A DNA stretch of 64,000 nt, taken from NCBI GenBank assembly GCA_020638905.1, contig JACKHP010000004.1, positions 186,001 through 250,000 on the forward strand. Direction: 5' to 3'. This DNA is from Planctomycetota bacterium (GTDB lineage: Bacteria > Planctomycetota > B15-G4). Below are positions 1 through 8,739 of the stretch, in pieces. Made by a program: the position numbers and the translations under genes. Positions within the stretch are counted from its first letter, which is position 1, and every line of letters starts with the position of its first letter. Under the pieces are notes generated by a model that worked only from the letters and a program-made list of their open reading frames with translations, was not told the DNA's origin and searched no databases.

Positions 1-845
1 CGCTCTCGGCCGTGCTCGACGACCCGCTGCGCTTCCTCCAGCGCGTGGGACTGCGGGCCCGCGCGCTGCTCGAGACGTTCGAGACCGGCATCGTCGCCAT
101 CCCCGAGGTCGAGATGCGCCTCGTGCCGCCGCTCGGGGTGCTCGTGCTGCCGTTCGGCGTGTTGCTCGCGCTCGCCGGCGCGTCGCTCGCGCTCGGGCTG
201 CCACGGCGGCTGCGCGCGCGGCCCGCGCTGCCGGCGCTGGCGCTGGCCGGCATGGTCGCGCTCACGGCGCTGGTGTTCTTCCACTACAGCCGCTTCCGCC
301 TGCCGGTCGTGCCTCTGCTCGCGATCCTCGCCGCGGCGCCGCTCGATCGCCTCGCCGAGCGTCCGGCGCCGGCACGCTGGCTGCTCGCACTGCTCGCCGC
401 GGCCTCGCTCGCGGCGCTCTCGTGGTGGCCAGGACCGCACCGGTCCACCACGTTGGCGAACGGATGGACGAGCGTGGCCGATGCGCGCCTGGCCCTGGCC
501 CACGATCCCGACGACGTGGCCCGGGCACAGCGGGACGTCGAGCGCGCGCTGGCCGTCGACGGGGGCTTCGCACGCGCCCTGCTGCTCGACGCGCGCATCG
601 ACCTCATGCTGCTGCGTTTCGACGCGTGCGACGCGCGCCTCGACGAGCTCGAGCGTTTCGCCGGCGACGTGACCGCCGTGATGGAGCAGCGCGTCGCGCT
701 CTCGGTCCATCCCCATCCGGGCAACACGCACCGCGACGAGGCCCGAGCGCGCGCACTGCTCGACGACCTGCGCCTGCGCGCGCTGGACGACCCGGCCCTG
801 GCCGAGCGGCTCGTGTTCCTCGAGTCGATGCTGCCGCCGCGTTGA
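1..845 (+). CDS. Membrane glycosyltransferase, C-terminal part (5' truncated by window)
   Basis: The reading frame is open from the first bases, so the gene starts before the window. At least two hydrophobic segments are visible (around residues 40-65 and 75-115 of the visible part), followed by the motif FFHYSRFRLPVVPLL. That motif resembles the last transmembrane segments of ArnT/GT39-type glycosyltransferases, which use lipid-linked sugars. A soluble tail of about 150 residues rich in Ala, Arg, Asp and Leu follows and looks helical, perhaps TPR-like. It converges on the phosphoglucomutase gene with a gap of only 22 bases. Family assignment is tentative because the catalytic N-terminus is missing. 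Confidence 0.6.
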   Translation, partial: LSAVLDDPLRFLQRVGLRARALLETFETGIVAIPEVEMRLVPPLGVLVLPFGVLLALAGASLALGLPRRLRARPALPALALAGMVALTALVFFHYSRFRLPVVPLLAILAAAPLDRLAERPAPARWLLALLAAASLAALSWWPGPHRSTTLANGWTSVADARLALAHDPDDVARAQRDVERALAVDGGFARALLLDARIDLMLLRFDACDARLDELERFAGDVTAVMEQRVALSVHPHPGNTHRDEARARALLDDLRLRALDDPALAERLVFLESMLPPR

Positions 846-867
846 GCGCGAGCCCGCCCGGCGCGCG

Positions 868-3054
868 TCAGGTCGCCGTCGACGGTTCGAAGATCGCGCG
901 CACGCGCTCCGCCGCGTCGGACGGCAGCGTGGCGTCGGCCAGCCAGGCGAGCACGCCGCCGCGCACCAGGTCGAGGCCGTCCTTGCCGTAGACCTTCAGC
1001 GCCTCGGAGACCCACGCGCACAGATCGCGCCCGGGTTCGCGCGCCCGACGCGCCAGCCCCGGCAGGAACTCGGCGCCGAAGTGCACCTTCTGGTCGATGC
1101 CGAGCAGGTTCGAGACGTGCGAGGCCGCGGGGACGAGCTCGATGCCGACGCGCGCCAGCGAGAGGCGCTCGAAGGCGCGTCCCAGCTCGCGCGCCTCGGC
1201 GTCGCAGCGCGCGCGTTCGTCGGCCAGCTCGGCGGCCGTCAGGTCGCGCGTGGGCGTGACGCCCGGCACCTCGACGTAGATCTTGTTCTTCGGCTCGGTG
1301 CCGCTGGGACGGATCAGGATGCGCGCGTCGCCCTCGAGCTCGAGCACCACGATGTTGCGTCCGGCGGCGTCGGTCTCCGAACGCAGCGGGCCCATCCAGC
1401 AACGCTCCTCGTCGAGGAAGTCGACGAACGCGGTCACCTTGCGTCCGGCCACCTCGGTCGGCGGCGTCTTGCGCAAGCTGGCCTGGATGGCGCGGATGCG
1501 CGCCAGTCCCGCGGCGCCGGTCATGACCGTGGTGAAGAGCAGGTTGGCCATGTAGCCGAAGCGGCGCCAGATCGCGTCGAGCTCGTCGCGCAGCGTCTTG
1601 CCACGCGCGCGCAGGGTCGCGTTCAGTTCGGCCAGCAGCAGGGCCGGGCCCGCGGCGTCCTTGTCGCGCACGGCCGAGGTGAGCAGCAGGCCGTGGCTCT
1701 CCTCGACGCCGAACACGAACGCCTCGGAGCCCGCGTGCACATGACGCCATCCGCCGTCGCGCTCGAGGCGCGCCAGCACGTCGGCCATGTACTTGAAGCC
1801 CACCAGCAGGTCGTCGACCATCGTCACGCCGTAGCTGCGCGCGATGGTCGTGATGCGCCGGCTGCTCACGGCGGTAGTGAGCCCGAAGGCGTTGCGCGGC
1901 AACGTGCCCTCGTCGCGGCGGCGTTCGAGCAGGTAGCGCACCACGAGCAGGATGATCTCGTTGCCGTTCACGAACTCCCAGCCGCCGGCGCAGCCGCGGA
2001 TCTCCAGCCCGATGCGGTCGGCGTCGGGGTCGGTGGCCAGGATCATGTCGGCGTCGACCTCGTCGGCCACGCGCTCGGCGTGCTCGTAGCAGGTCGGGAC
2101 CTCGGGGTTCGGCGCCAGGAAGCGCACCGTCGGGAAGCGTCCGTCGGGGGCCTCCTGCTCGGGCACGGGATGCACGTCGAAGCCCTGCCCGCGCAACAGC
2201 CGCCCCACCGTGGCCGCGCCGACGCCGTGCAGCGGCGTGTAGACGACTCGACCGCCGCGCGCGGGCGAGAGCGACAGGCGCGCGTTCACCGCCAGGTAGT
2301 GCTCGTTCTCGTCGGGACCGAGGAACGTGACCATCCCCCGCGCGCAAGCGTCGGCGAAGTCGAGACGGCGCACGTCGCTGATGCCCTCGACCCTGTCGGC
2401 CAGCAGCTGGTCGTCGGGCGGGACGTCCTGGCCGCCGTGGCGGTTGTAGAACTTGCCGCCGTTGTCGTCGGGGTGGTTGTGCGAGGCCGAGACGTTCAGT
2501 CCCCCGTGCGCCTTGTGACGCCGGATCGCCAGGCTCAGCTCGGGCGTGGCCATGTAGGCGTCGCCGTCGGGATCGAGCATGCGCACCCGCACGCCGTTCG
2601 CGGCGTAGACGCCCGCGGCCGCCTTGGCGAAGTCGGCCGAACTCAGGCCCAGCAGCGGGTTGGGACGGGCCGGGTCGTACACGCCGCGCTGGTCGAGGAA
2701 GCGCCGCACGTCGTAGGCGACCACGACCGAGACCTCCTCGCCGGGAGCGGCCTCGCACAGCATCTCGGCGTGACCCTGCACCGAGGTCAGCAGCGTGAAC
2801 GTGTTGAAGCGGTTGGGACCGATGCCGACCGGTCCGCGACGACCGCCGGTGCCGAACGGGATCGTCTGCCAGAAGTGGTCGAGCACCAGGCTCCACGCCC
2901 GCCTCTCGACGAGCGCCTCGAGCTGCGGACGGTACTCGGCGAAGATCGGCTCGGAGAGCCAGCGGGCCACGGCGCGGGCGGCCCGCTGCTTGACCTCCGG
3001 CGGGAAGTCGAGCGCCGCGAGACCTGCCTGGACGGCGTCGAGTTCGGTGGTCAC
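868..3054 (-). CDS. Phosphoglucomutase/phosphomannomutase family protein
   Basis: Alpha-D-phosphohexomutase of 728 residues that should interconvert hexose 1- and 6-phosphates in the cytoplasm. All four family signatures are present: the phosphoserine loop SASHNHPDDNGG near residue 186, metal loop DPDADR near 340, sugar-binding loop GVEESHG near 448 and phosphate-binding loop RPSGTEP near 581. The start is a GTG with GGAGG seven bases upstream. The protein is longer than usual (about 550-600); roughly the last 130 residues form an extra C-terminal helical region of unknown role. It is divergent from a membrane glycosyltransferase, which fits sugar-nucleotide precursor supply. Whether glucose or mannose phosphate is the main substrate cannot be read from the sequence. 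Confidence 0.9.
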   Translation of the reverse strand: MTTELDAVQAGLAALDFPPEVKQRAARAVARWLSEPIFAEYRPQLEALVERRAWSLVLDHFWQTIPFGTGGRRGPVGIGPNRFNTFTLLTSVQGHAEMLCEAAPGEEVSVVVAYDVRRFLDQRGVYDPARPNPLLGLSSADFAKAAAGVYAANGVRVRMLDPDGDAYMATPELSLAIRRHKAHGGLNVSASHNHPDDNGGKFYNRHGGQDVPPDDQLLADRVEGISDVRRLDFADACARGMVTFLGPDENEHYLAVNARLSLSPARGGRVVYTPLHGVGAATVGRLLRGQGFDVHPVPEQEAPDGRFPTVRFLAPNPEVPTCYEHAERVADEVDADMILATDPDADRIGLEIRGCAGGWEFVNGNEIILLVVRYLLERRRDEGTLPRNAFGLTTAVSSRRITTIARSYGVTMVDDLLVGFKYMADVLARLERDGGWRHVHAGSEAFVFGVEESHGLLLTSAVRDKDAAGPALLLAELNATLRARGKTLRDELDAIWRRFGYMANLLFTTVMTGAAGLARIRAIQASLRKTPPTEVAGRKVTAFVDFLDEERCWMGPLRSETDAAGRNIVVLELEGDARILIRPSGTEPKNKIYVEVPGVTPTRDLTAAELADERARCDAEARELGRAFERLSLARVGIELVPAASHVSNLLGIDQKVHFGAEFLPGLARRAREPGRDLCAWVSEALKVYGKDGLDLVRGGVLAWLADATLPSDAAERVRAIFEPSTAT

Positions 3055-3252
3055 GTCATGCCTCCGTCGGACGGCCCGCGTCGGGCGGCGGACCGGCGGC
3101 GCGCGGGTCGCCGCCCCGTTGAGTGTGGGGCCCTCGCGCGGCGATTCAAGGACTGTTGCACCCGCGCGCGTCCCTGTCATGCTGCCCGACGCGACGGCGG
3201 CCCGCGCCGGGACGTCGAGCGCGCCGATCGTCCCCGAGTGCAGGGCCCGCCG

Positions 3253-4713
3253 GTGAGCCTCTTCCAGCCCGAGTCCTCGCTCTCGGCGGCGAACGCGGCG
3301 ACCGGTCCGTCGCCCCGGCCCGGGCTGCGGCGCGGCCAGGGCCTGCTGCTCGTGGTGCTGGGACTGCTGCTGCACGTCGGGCAGCTCGGAGGCCCCTTCC
3401 GCGACGGCCAGGACGGCAACTGTGGCGCGATGTTCGCGATCTTCGCCCGCAACGCCGCCGCGCTCGGCCTCGTGCACGGGGCCCTCGTCCCTGTGCTCGA
3501 CCCGCTGCCGGCCGCCGACGGACTGCCGCGCGTGACGTACAGCCACCATCCACCCGGCCTGCCCTGGATGGTCATGCTCGCCAGCCTGCTGCCGCTGCCG
3601 GTGCAGACCGCGGCGCGCCTCGTGGCGCTGCTGCTCACGCTGCTGACCGCGCTGCTGCTGGCCGACCTGGCCGCGCGACTCGCGGGACGCCGCGCCGCGC
3701 TCGCGGCGGGAGTGCTGGCCCTGGCCCTGCCCGCGGGACTGCGCCACGGCCTGCTCGTGAACTACGAGACGGCGGCCCTGCCGCCGATGCTGTACCTCGT
3801 CCGCGTGCTGCTGCTCGAGCGCGGCAAGGCGGCCCTGGGCGCGGCCTGGGCCGCGTCCAGCGACTGGATCGCGCTCTTGCCGCTGCTCGTGCTCTCCCGC
3901 CGCGTGTGCCGCGCGCGCTGGTGGCGCGCGCTGGGCGCCGCGCTCGTCGTCACGGCGGCGTTCTCCGTCCTGTCCCGCTCGCGCACGCCCGGCTCCCTGG
4001 GCGAGACGCTGGGCCAGGGACTGGCCGCGACCTTCCTCTCGCCGCAGTTCGACGCGCGCACGTGGATCTCCGCGCTGGGCGGATTCCTGGGCGACCTCTA
4101 CGGGCTGGCGCTCGTCCCGGCCGGCCTGGCGCTGCTGCTCGTCCCGCGCGGCGCGCGGCTCCTGCGTCGCACGCTCGTCGCGCTGCTGCTGTGCGGACTG
4201 GTCAACGTGGGCGTCTTCGCGCTGCACGCCACGACGCACGAGCACTTCAGCCTGATCCTGCTTCCTTTCGTCGCGCTGTCCACGGCGGTGCTGCTCTTCC
4301 CGCGCGACGAGCTGGCCCGTCCGCCGGCCGCGCTCGGACTCGCCGCGCTGCTCGTGATCCTCGGCGCGGGACTCGCGCGTGAGCGCGTCGACCCGTCGGC
4401 GCGCGGGACGACCCACGAGGCCGAGCTGGCCGACGCCTTCGCGCGCGTCAGCGACGAACGCACGCTCTACGTGCGTCCCGAGGGCGCGTCGCTGGTCTTC
4501 CTGCACGAGGCCGGGCGGCACCTTGTGCCGTTTCCCGCCCACGACGTGGAGGCGGCGAGAGCCGCGGCGGCGCAGCACCGCGCGCGCTTCGGCCTCGACC
4601 TCCCGGCCGAGGTCGTGCTCGCGCGTACGACGCCCGTCCCCGACTGGCTCTCGGCGCTCGGGCCGGGACAGGAGCGCGGCGACTTCCGCTTCTGGCCGCT
4701 GCCGGCCGACTGA
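3253..4713 (+). CDS. GT39/ArnT-like integral membrane glycosyltransferase
   Basis: A 486-residue multi-pass membrane protein with about ten hydrophobic segments from residue 25 onward. The motif YSHHPPGLPW after the first long loop is typical of GT-C glycosyltransferases of the PMT/ArnT (GT39) type, where a loop after TM1 carries the catalytic acidic residue; the candidate here is in FRDGQDGNCG. The C-terminal 100 residues are soluble and probably periplasmic. The GTG start at 3253 is chosen because the hydrophobic region follows soon after; the Shine-Dalgarno sequence is weak. Acceptor and donor are unknown. Divergent from the phosphohexomutase with about 200 bases between them. Confidence 0.65.
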   Translation: MSLFQPESSLSAANAATGPSPRPGLRRGQGLLLVVLGLLLHVGQLGGPFRDGQDGNCGAMFAIFARNAAALGLVHGALVPVLDPLPAADGLPRVTYSHHPPGLPWMVMLASLLPLPVQTAARLVALLLTLLTALLLADLAARLAGRRAALAAGVLALALPAGLRHGLLVNYETAALPPMLYLVRVLLLERGKAALGAAWAASSDWIALLPLLVLSRRVCRARWWRALGAALVVTAAFSVLSRSRTPGSLGETLGQGLAATFLSPQFDARTWISALGGFLGDLYGLALVPAGLALLLVPRGARLLRRTLVALLLCGLVNVGVFALHATTHEHFSLILLPFVALSTAVLLFPRDELARPPAALGLAALLVILGAGLARERVDPSARGTTHEAELADAFARVSDERTLYVRPEGASLVFLHEAGRHLVPFPAHDVEAARAAAAQHRARFGLDLPAEVVLARTTPVPDWLSALGPGQERGDFRFWPLPAD

Positions 4714-4759
4714 CGTCGCGCCCGGGACGCGCCACCCGAGCCCCGCAGCCGCCGCGCGT

Positions 4760-5689
4760 TCAGCCGCCGCGCGAGAAGAAGGCGCGCGCGATGTGCCGCG
4801 CCACCTCGGGGTTCTTGCGCAGCCGGCGGATCGAGTAGGCGTGCCAGTCCTTGCCGTACGGGACGTAGATGCGCACCGGATGCCCCTCGGCGAGCAGCCG
4901 CTCGGCCATGGGTGCCTTGACGCCCATGAGCATCTGGTACTCGTAGCGGGCCGCGTCGGGGTCGCGTCCGTCGCCCAGTCCGGCGTCACGGGCGATCTGC
5001 GCACAGGCGGCCGCGACGTCGTCGTCGTGCGTGGCGAAGGCGGCGAACGCTCCGCCCGCGACGAGCTGGCGCGCGAGGTCGACGTAGGCGCGCGAGATGT
5101 CGGGAGCCTCGGTGTGCGCGATCTCCGCCGGCTCGAGGTAGATGCCCTTCACGAGCCGCACGTCGAGTCCGCCTCCCAGCTCGCGCAGCAGGCGCGTCAC
5201 GTCGTCGGGCGTGCGGAACAGGCGCGCCTGGAGGACGCAGCCGAGGTTCTCGCGCTTCGCCCGCACGCGCAGGAAGACCTCCAGCGTGCGATCGACCGTG
5301 GGGGCGTCCTCCATCTCGAAGCGCACCTTGCGCCCCTGCTCGGCGGCGCGCACGCACAGGTCGTCGAGCAGCCGTCCGCACAGAGCGGGGTCGAACGTGA
5401 GCCCGAGGTGCGTGGGCTTGACCGACACGTAGGTACGCGACGGCGACTGCGCCAGCGCGGCCAGCGCGCGGTGGTACTCGGCCGCCGCGCCCTCGGCGCG
5501 CTCCTTGCTCTTCACCGCCTCGCCGAGCACGTCGAGGATCGTGCCGAACCCGCGCGCGCCCTGCTCGCGGATCTCGTCCAGGGCGCTCTCGAGCGTCTCG
5601 CCGGCCACGTAGCGTCGCGCGAGGATCCACACCATGCGACGCGGCACGAGCGGCAGCCCGAGACGCACGACCCGATCGAAGAGGCTCAT
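4760..5689 (-). CDS. Proline dehydrogenase (monofunctional)
   Basis: FAD-dependent proline dehydrogenase of 309 residues that oxidises proline to pyrroline-5-carboxylate. The TIM-barrel signatures are present in order: VSVKPTHLGL, RFEMEDAPTVD, VKGIYLEPAEIAH, ATHDDDV, YEYQMLMGV and the C-terminal YVPYGKDWHAYSIRRL, whose RR pair binds the substrate carboxylate. The length matches the short monofunctional class of Bacillus and Thermus rather than the bifunctional PutA. It is the last gene of a five-gene minus-strand operon, four bases after the metallophosphoesterase. The partner P5C dehydrogenase is not in the window. Confidence 0.9.
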   Translation of the reverse strand: MSLFDRVVRLGLPLVPRRMVWILARRYVAGETLESALDEIREQGARGFGTILDVLGEAVKSKERAEGAAAEYHRALAALAQSPSRTYVSVKPTHLGLTFDPALCGRLLDDLCVRAAEQGRKVRFEMEDAPTVDRTLEVFLRVRAKRENLGCVLQARLFRTPDDVTRLLRELGGGLDVRLVKGIYLEPAEIAHTEAPDISRAYVDLARQLVAGGAFAAFATHDDDVAAACAQIARDAGLGDGRDPDAARYEYQMLMGVKAPMAERLLAEGHPVRIYVPYGKDWHAYSIRRLRKNPEVARHIARAFFSRGG

Positions 5690-5693
5690 GGGG

Positions 5694-6452
5694 CTACTTG
5701 CCGATCTCGAGACGAGCCGCGCACAGGTCGGGGATGTTCGGGTTGTCGTAGATCTTGCGCTGCGTCGTCGCGATGTCGTAGTCGGTGCGCAGGAAGGTCA
5801 CGCCGTCGTCGTCGACGATGACGCACGACGCCCGCGGGTCGCCGTCGCGCGGCTGTCCGACGGAGCCCACGTTCACGACCGCCTTCTCGCCCTTGAACTC
5901 GTACCGGTAGTCGAGCGCCGGCGGGTCGTGGAACTTCAGGTCTTCGGTGAAGACACCCGGGAAGTGCGTGTGTCCCACGAAGCACAGGCCTTCGAAGTGG
6001 TCGAAGATGTCGCGGATCTTGTCGGGGATGAAGATGCCGTCGGTCTTCATGATGTACTCGTGCACCGGGTCGCGCGGCGATCCGTGCACGAGCAGGAAGT
6101 CGCCTTCACGGTGGCTCACGGGCAGCCCCTCGAGGAACTTCCAGCGCTGGCGCTTGAGCGACCCCGAGAGCAGCGACGGCTTGAGCATGCGTCGGTTGTA
6201 TTCGATCACCTGGCGCGCCACGGGGTTGAAGTCCTGCGCACCACGCATCAGGGCCTCGTCGTGGTTGCCGCAGATCGTGAGCTCGCAGCGCCGCATGACC
6301 ATGTCGATGCAGTGTTCGGGATCGGGCCCGTAGCCGATCACGTCGCCCAGGCAGACGATGCGGTCGACGCCCTCCTTCTCGAGGCGCGTGAACACGGCAC
6401 CGAGCGCCTCGATGTTGCTGTGCAGGTCGGAGATGATCCCGAAGCGTGGCAC
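5694..6452 (-). CDS. Calcineurin-like metallophosphoesterase
   Basis: Two-metal phosphoesterase of 252 residues. The metal-binding motifs are in order: SDLHSN near residue 9, GDVIGYGP near 37, GNHDE near 62, VHGSP near 124 and GHTHFPG near 160. This arrangement is that of the YfcE/diadenosine-tetraphosphatase-like class; the natural substrate cannot be inferred. The start is a GTG that leaves one base after the nrnA-like stop codon, with GAGG about nine bases upstream inside the preceding gene, suggesting translational coupling. No signal peptide is seen, so it is likely cytoplasmic. Confidence 0.88.
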   Translation of the reverse strand: MPRFGIISDLHSNIEALGAVFTRLEKEGVDRIVCLGDVIGYGPDPEHCIDMVMRRCELTICGNHDEALMRGAQDFNPVARQVIEYNRRMLKPSLLSGSLKRQRWKFLEGLPVSHREGDFLLVHGSPRDPVHEYIMKTDGIFIPDKIRDIFDHFEGLCFVGHTHFPGVFTEDLKFHDPPALDYRYEFKGEKAVVNVGSVGQPRDGDPRASCVIVDDDGVTFLRTDYDIATTQRKIYDNPNIPDLCAARLEIGK

Positions 6453-6453
6453 G

Positions 6454-7458
6454 TCAGAGCGCCTCGACTTCGCGGCGCAGCACGCCCACCATGGCGCGGC
6501 GCAGTTCCTCGGCGTCGTCGGCGGGCAACGTCGTGCCCGCGGCGTAGACGTGCCCGCCCCCGCCGAAGCGCCGGGCCACCACGTTCATGTCGGGCTTGCC
6601 GCGCGAGCGCAGGCTGACCGAGACCCGTCCGTCGTCGAGCTCGGTGAAGAGCGCCACGACCTGGACGTCCTCGCCCGAGCGCAGCACGTCGAGGATCGGA
6701 TCGCTCTCGTAGCGTTCGACGCCCAACGAACGCAGCAGCTCGAGCCTCACCTGGGCCCACACCAGCGCGCCGCCGCACTCCTCGTTCATCGAGCGCGCGA
6801 CGTGCCCGAGCAGGCGCAGCATGGGAGCGCTGTTCGACTGGTAGATCGAGCGGTAGATGCCCGGGAAGTCGATGCGGTGCCGCGCGAGCTCGGCCGCCAG
6901 GGCCATGACCTTGTCGTTGGTGTTCGGGTAGCGGAACCAGCCCGTGTCGGTCGAGAGCGAGACGAAGACCGACTCGGCGATCTCGCGGTCGATCGTGCCC
7001 CCGACATGCTGGATGTAGTCGTACACGAGCACGCCGGTCGCGGTGGCGCGCGGATCGAGCACGTTGATCGCGGCCGGGCCGTCGTTCTCGCACGGGTGGT
7101 GGTCGAAGCAGACGGTCGTGGCGGACGTCCCCTCGAGACCGCCGAGCAGCGGACCGAGGCGCGGCATCGACGACAGGTCGCACATCACGAACACGTCGCA
7201 CGACTGCAGCAGCGCGTCGTGCCGACGCGGCTCGTAGACCTCGTAGCTGCGCCCGAACTCCATGAAGGCGTAGCGCGGGTTGAGCGGCTCGGTGAGGATC
7301 GCCTTGACGCGCTTGCCTTCGATCTCGAGATGGCGGCGCATGGCGGCCACCGCACCCACGGCGTCGCCGTCGGCCTTCTCGTGCCCGGCGATGACCACGG
7401 TCTCCGCCTGCCCGAGCACGACCCGGAGCTCATCGAAGCGGGGGCGGAGCGCGTCCAT
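6454..7458 (-). CDS. nrnA: DHH-family phosphoesterase, NrnA type (nanoRNase/pAp phosphatase)
   Basis: A 334-residue DHH/DHHA1 protein. The N-terminal DHH domain shows GHEKADGDAVGA near residue 25 and FDHHPCEND near 119, both manganese ligands. The C-terminal DHHA1 domain ends in GGGGHVYAAG near 301, which binds the substrate. NrnA proteins degrade 2-5-nucleotide RNAs and dephosphorylate pAp. The ATG start lies nine bases after the amidohydrolase stop, and the stop is one base before the metallophosphoesterase start, so the gene is mid-operon. Assignment to NrnA rather than another DHH subfamily rests on length and motif spacing. Confidence 0.85.
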   Translation of the reverse strand: MDALRPRFDELRVVLGQAETVVIAGHEKADGDAVGAVAAMRRHLEIEGKRVKAILTEPLNPRYAFMEFGRSYEVYEPRRHDALLQSCDVFVMCDLSSMPRLGPLLGGLEGTSATTVCFDHHPCENDGPAAINVLDPRATATGVLVYDYIQHVGGTIDREIAESVFVSLSTDTGWFRYPNTNDKVMALAAELARHRIDFPGIYRSIYQSNSAPMLRLLGHVARSMNEECGGALVWAQVRLELLRSLGVERYESDPILDVLRSGEDVQVVALFTELDDGRVSVSLRSRGKPDMNVVARRFGGGGHVYAAGTTLPADDAEELRRAMVGVLRREVEAL

Positions 7459-7467
7459 TCGCGGAAC

Positions 7468-8739
7468 CTAGCCGTGGGCCCCTTCCGAGTCAAGGAACGG
7501 CAATGCACCCTCGGGTCTCGCCCCGGGCCCCGGACGCGCCCGTCCGGCCGCCAGCGTGATCGACGGACGTGACTCGCCCGAGAACGCCCAGCGGAGCAGC
7601 GTGTCGGCATCGACGTCGTTCGGAGGAGCCGCGAGCAGCAACCCGTCGGCGCTCGAACCCGTCATGAAGCGTGCCGGGCCCTTCGCCAGGCCGAGCGCGA
7701 CGCGTCCACCGTGCGTGGCCGCGCGCAGCACGAGCGCAGGGTCGACGTCGGGACGATCCGCCACCAGCCGACACGCCTCACCGAAGAGGTCGACGCCCTC
7801 GTTGCTCGCCGACGAGTCGGTGCCGAGCGCGACCTCGACCCCCGCGGCGGCCAGCTCGGACAGGCGATGAGGAGGTCGCCCGAAGTGACGGTGCGTCCCA
7901 TGGCAGTAGACCACGGGATTGCCGTGGCGCAGCAGCAACTCCACGTCGTCGTCGTCGAGATCGTTGCCGTGGATCACCACGGCGCCGGCCGCGAGCAGTC
8001 CCGACGCCTCGGCGTACGCGATCGGGCGCAGGCCGGGCGCCCGCGTGAACGGGCGTCCGCGTCCGATCGCCTCGAGGAAGGCGACGAACGGGCCGTCTCC
8101 GTGCAGCATGTAGCGCGTCTCCTCGAGACTCTCGGCCAGGTGCATGGCGAGCGGCAGGTGGCGCGCGCGCGCGGCGCGTACGATCTCCGGGAGCACGGCC
8201 TCGTTCACCGAGTACGGCGCGTGGGGCGAGAGGCCGAGTTCGTCGCGTCCGCGACCGAGGCGATCGACGACGTCGAGTGCGTCGAGCAGCCGCCGCCGGC
8301 AGGAGGCCGCGGCGACCCCCACGATCTCGAGGTAGCTGCGACCACCCAGGCCCGCCGCGCGGCGTCCCCGGGTGGCCCGTCCGAGATGGGCGTCGATGTC
8401 GCCCACCGCGACCACTCCGTTGCGGGCCAGGTCGTCGGCCTGGCGCGCGGCGTCCGCGGACTCGTCGACCGCCGACTTGCGTGCGCCGCCCACCGCCAGC
8501 AGCCAGTCGGGGAAGCTGCCTGAAGCGGGCAACGCCGCGCTGCCCGCCAGGTCGAGGTGCGCGTGCGCGTTCACGAACCCCGGCAACAGGAGCGCCTCGG
8601 TCACGTCGCCCTTGCCACGCGCGCGGACCAGCGCCAGCGTGCGACCGCGCGCGACGGTCCAGTCGGCGGGCGCGAGCAGCCGCCCGTCGGCGTCGAGCGC
8701 CGCCCGCACGCGGCACGTGAACGACGGAGTGCCGATCAG
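7468..8739 (-). CDS. Amidohydrolase (aminodeoxyfutalosine deaminase/ATZ-TRZ-like)
   Basis: Metal-dependent amidohydrolase of about 423 residues. Visible metal or catalytic motifs are LPGFVNAHAHLDL, SPHAPYSV, AMHLAES, VIHGNDL and ALGTDSSASNEG, the set found in cytosine-deaminase-like and aminodeoxyfutalosine or methylthioadenosine deaminases. The substrate is undetermined, and no menaquinone genes lie nearby. The start is unusual: no ATG, GTG or TTG lies near the expected N-terminus except GTG at 8709, which would cut the first beta strand. A CTG at 8739 overlaps the upstream lipoprotein stop as CTGA and gives a better N-terminus. Followed at nine bases by nrnA. Confidence 0.8.
   Translation of the reverse strand: MIGTPSFTCRVRAALDADGRLLAPADWTVARGRTLALVRARGKGDVTEALLLPGFVNAHAHLDLAGSAALPASGSFPDWLLAVGGARKSAVDESADAARQADDLARNGVVAVGDIDAHLGRATRGRRAAGLGGRSYLEIVGVAAASCRRRLLDALDVVDRLGRGRDELGLSPHAPYSVNEAVLPEIVRAARARHLPLAMHLAESLEETRYMLHGDGPFVAFLEAIGRGRPFTRAPGLRPIAYAEASGLLAAGAVVIHGNDLDDDDVELLLRHGNPVVYCHGTHRHFGRPPHRLSELAAAGVEVALGTDSSASNEGVDLFGEACRLVADRPDVDPALVLRAATHGGRVALGLAKGPARFMTGSSADGLLLAAPPNDVDADTLLRWAFSGESRPSITLAAGRARPGPGARPEGALPFLDSEGAHG

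Noticed and set aside
868..5004. One very long minus-strand frame spanning the phosphohexomutase and upstream DNA
   Set aside because: Only 868-3054 has conserved motifs; the remainder is antisense to the membrane glycosyltransferase and is low-complexity.
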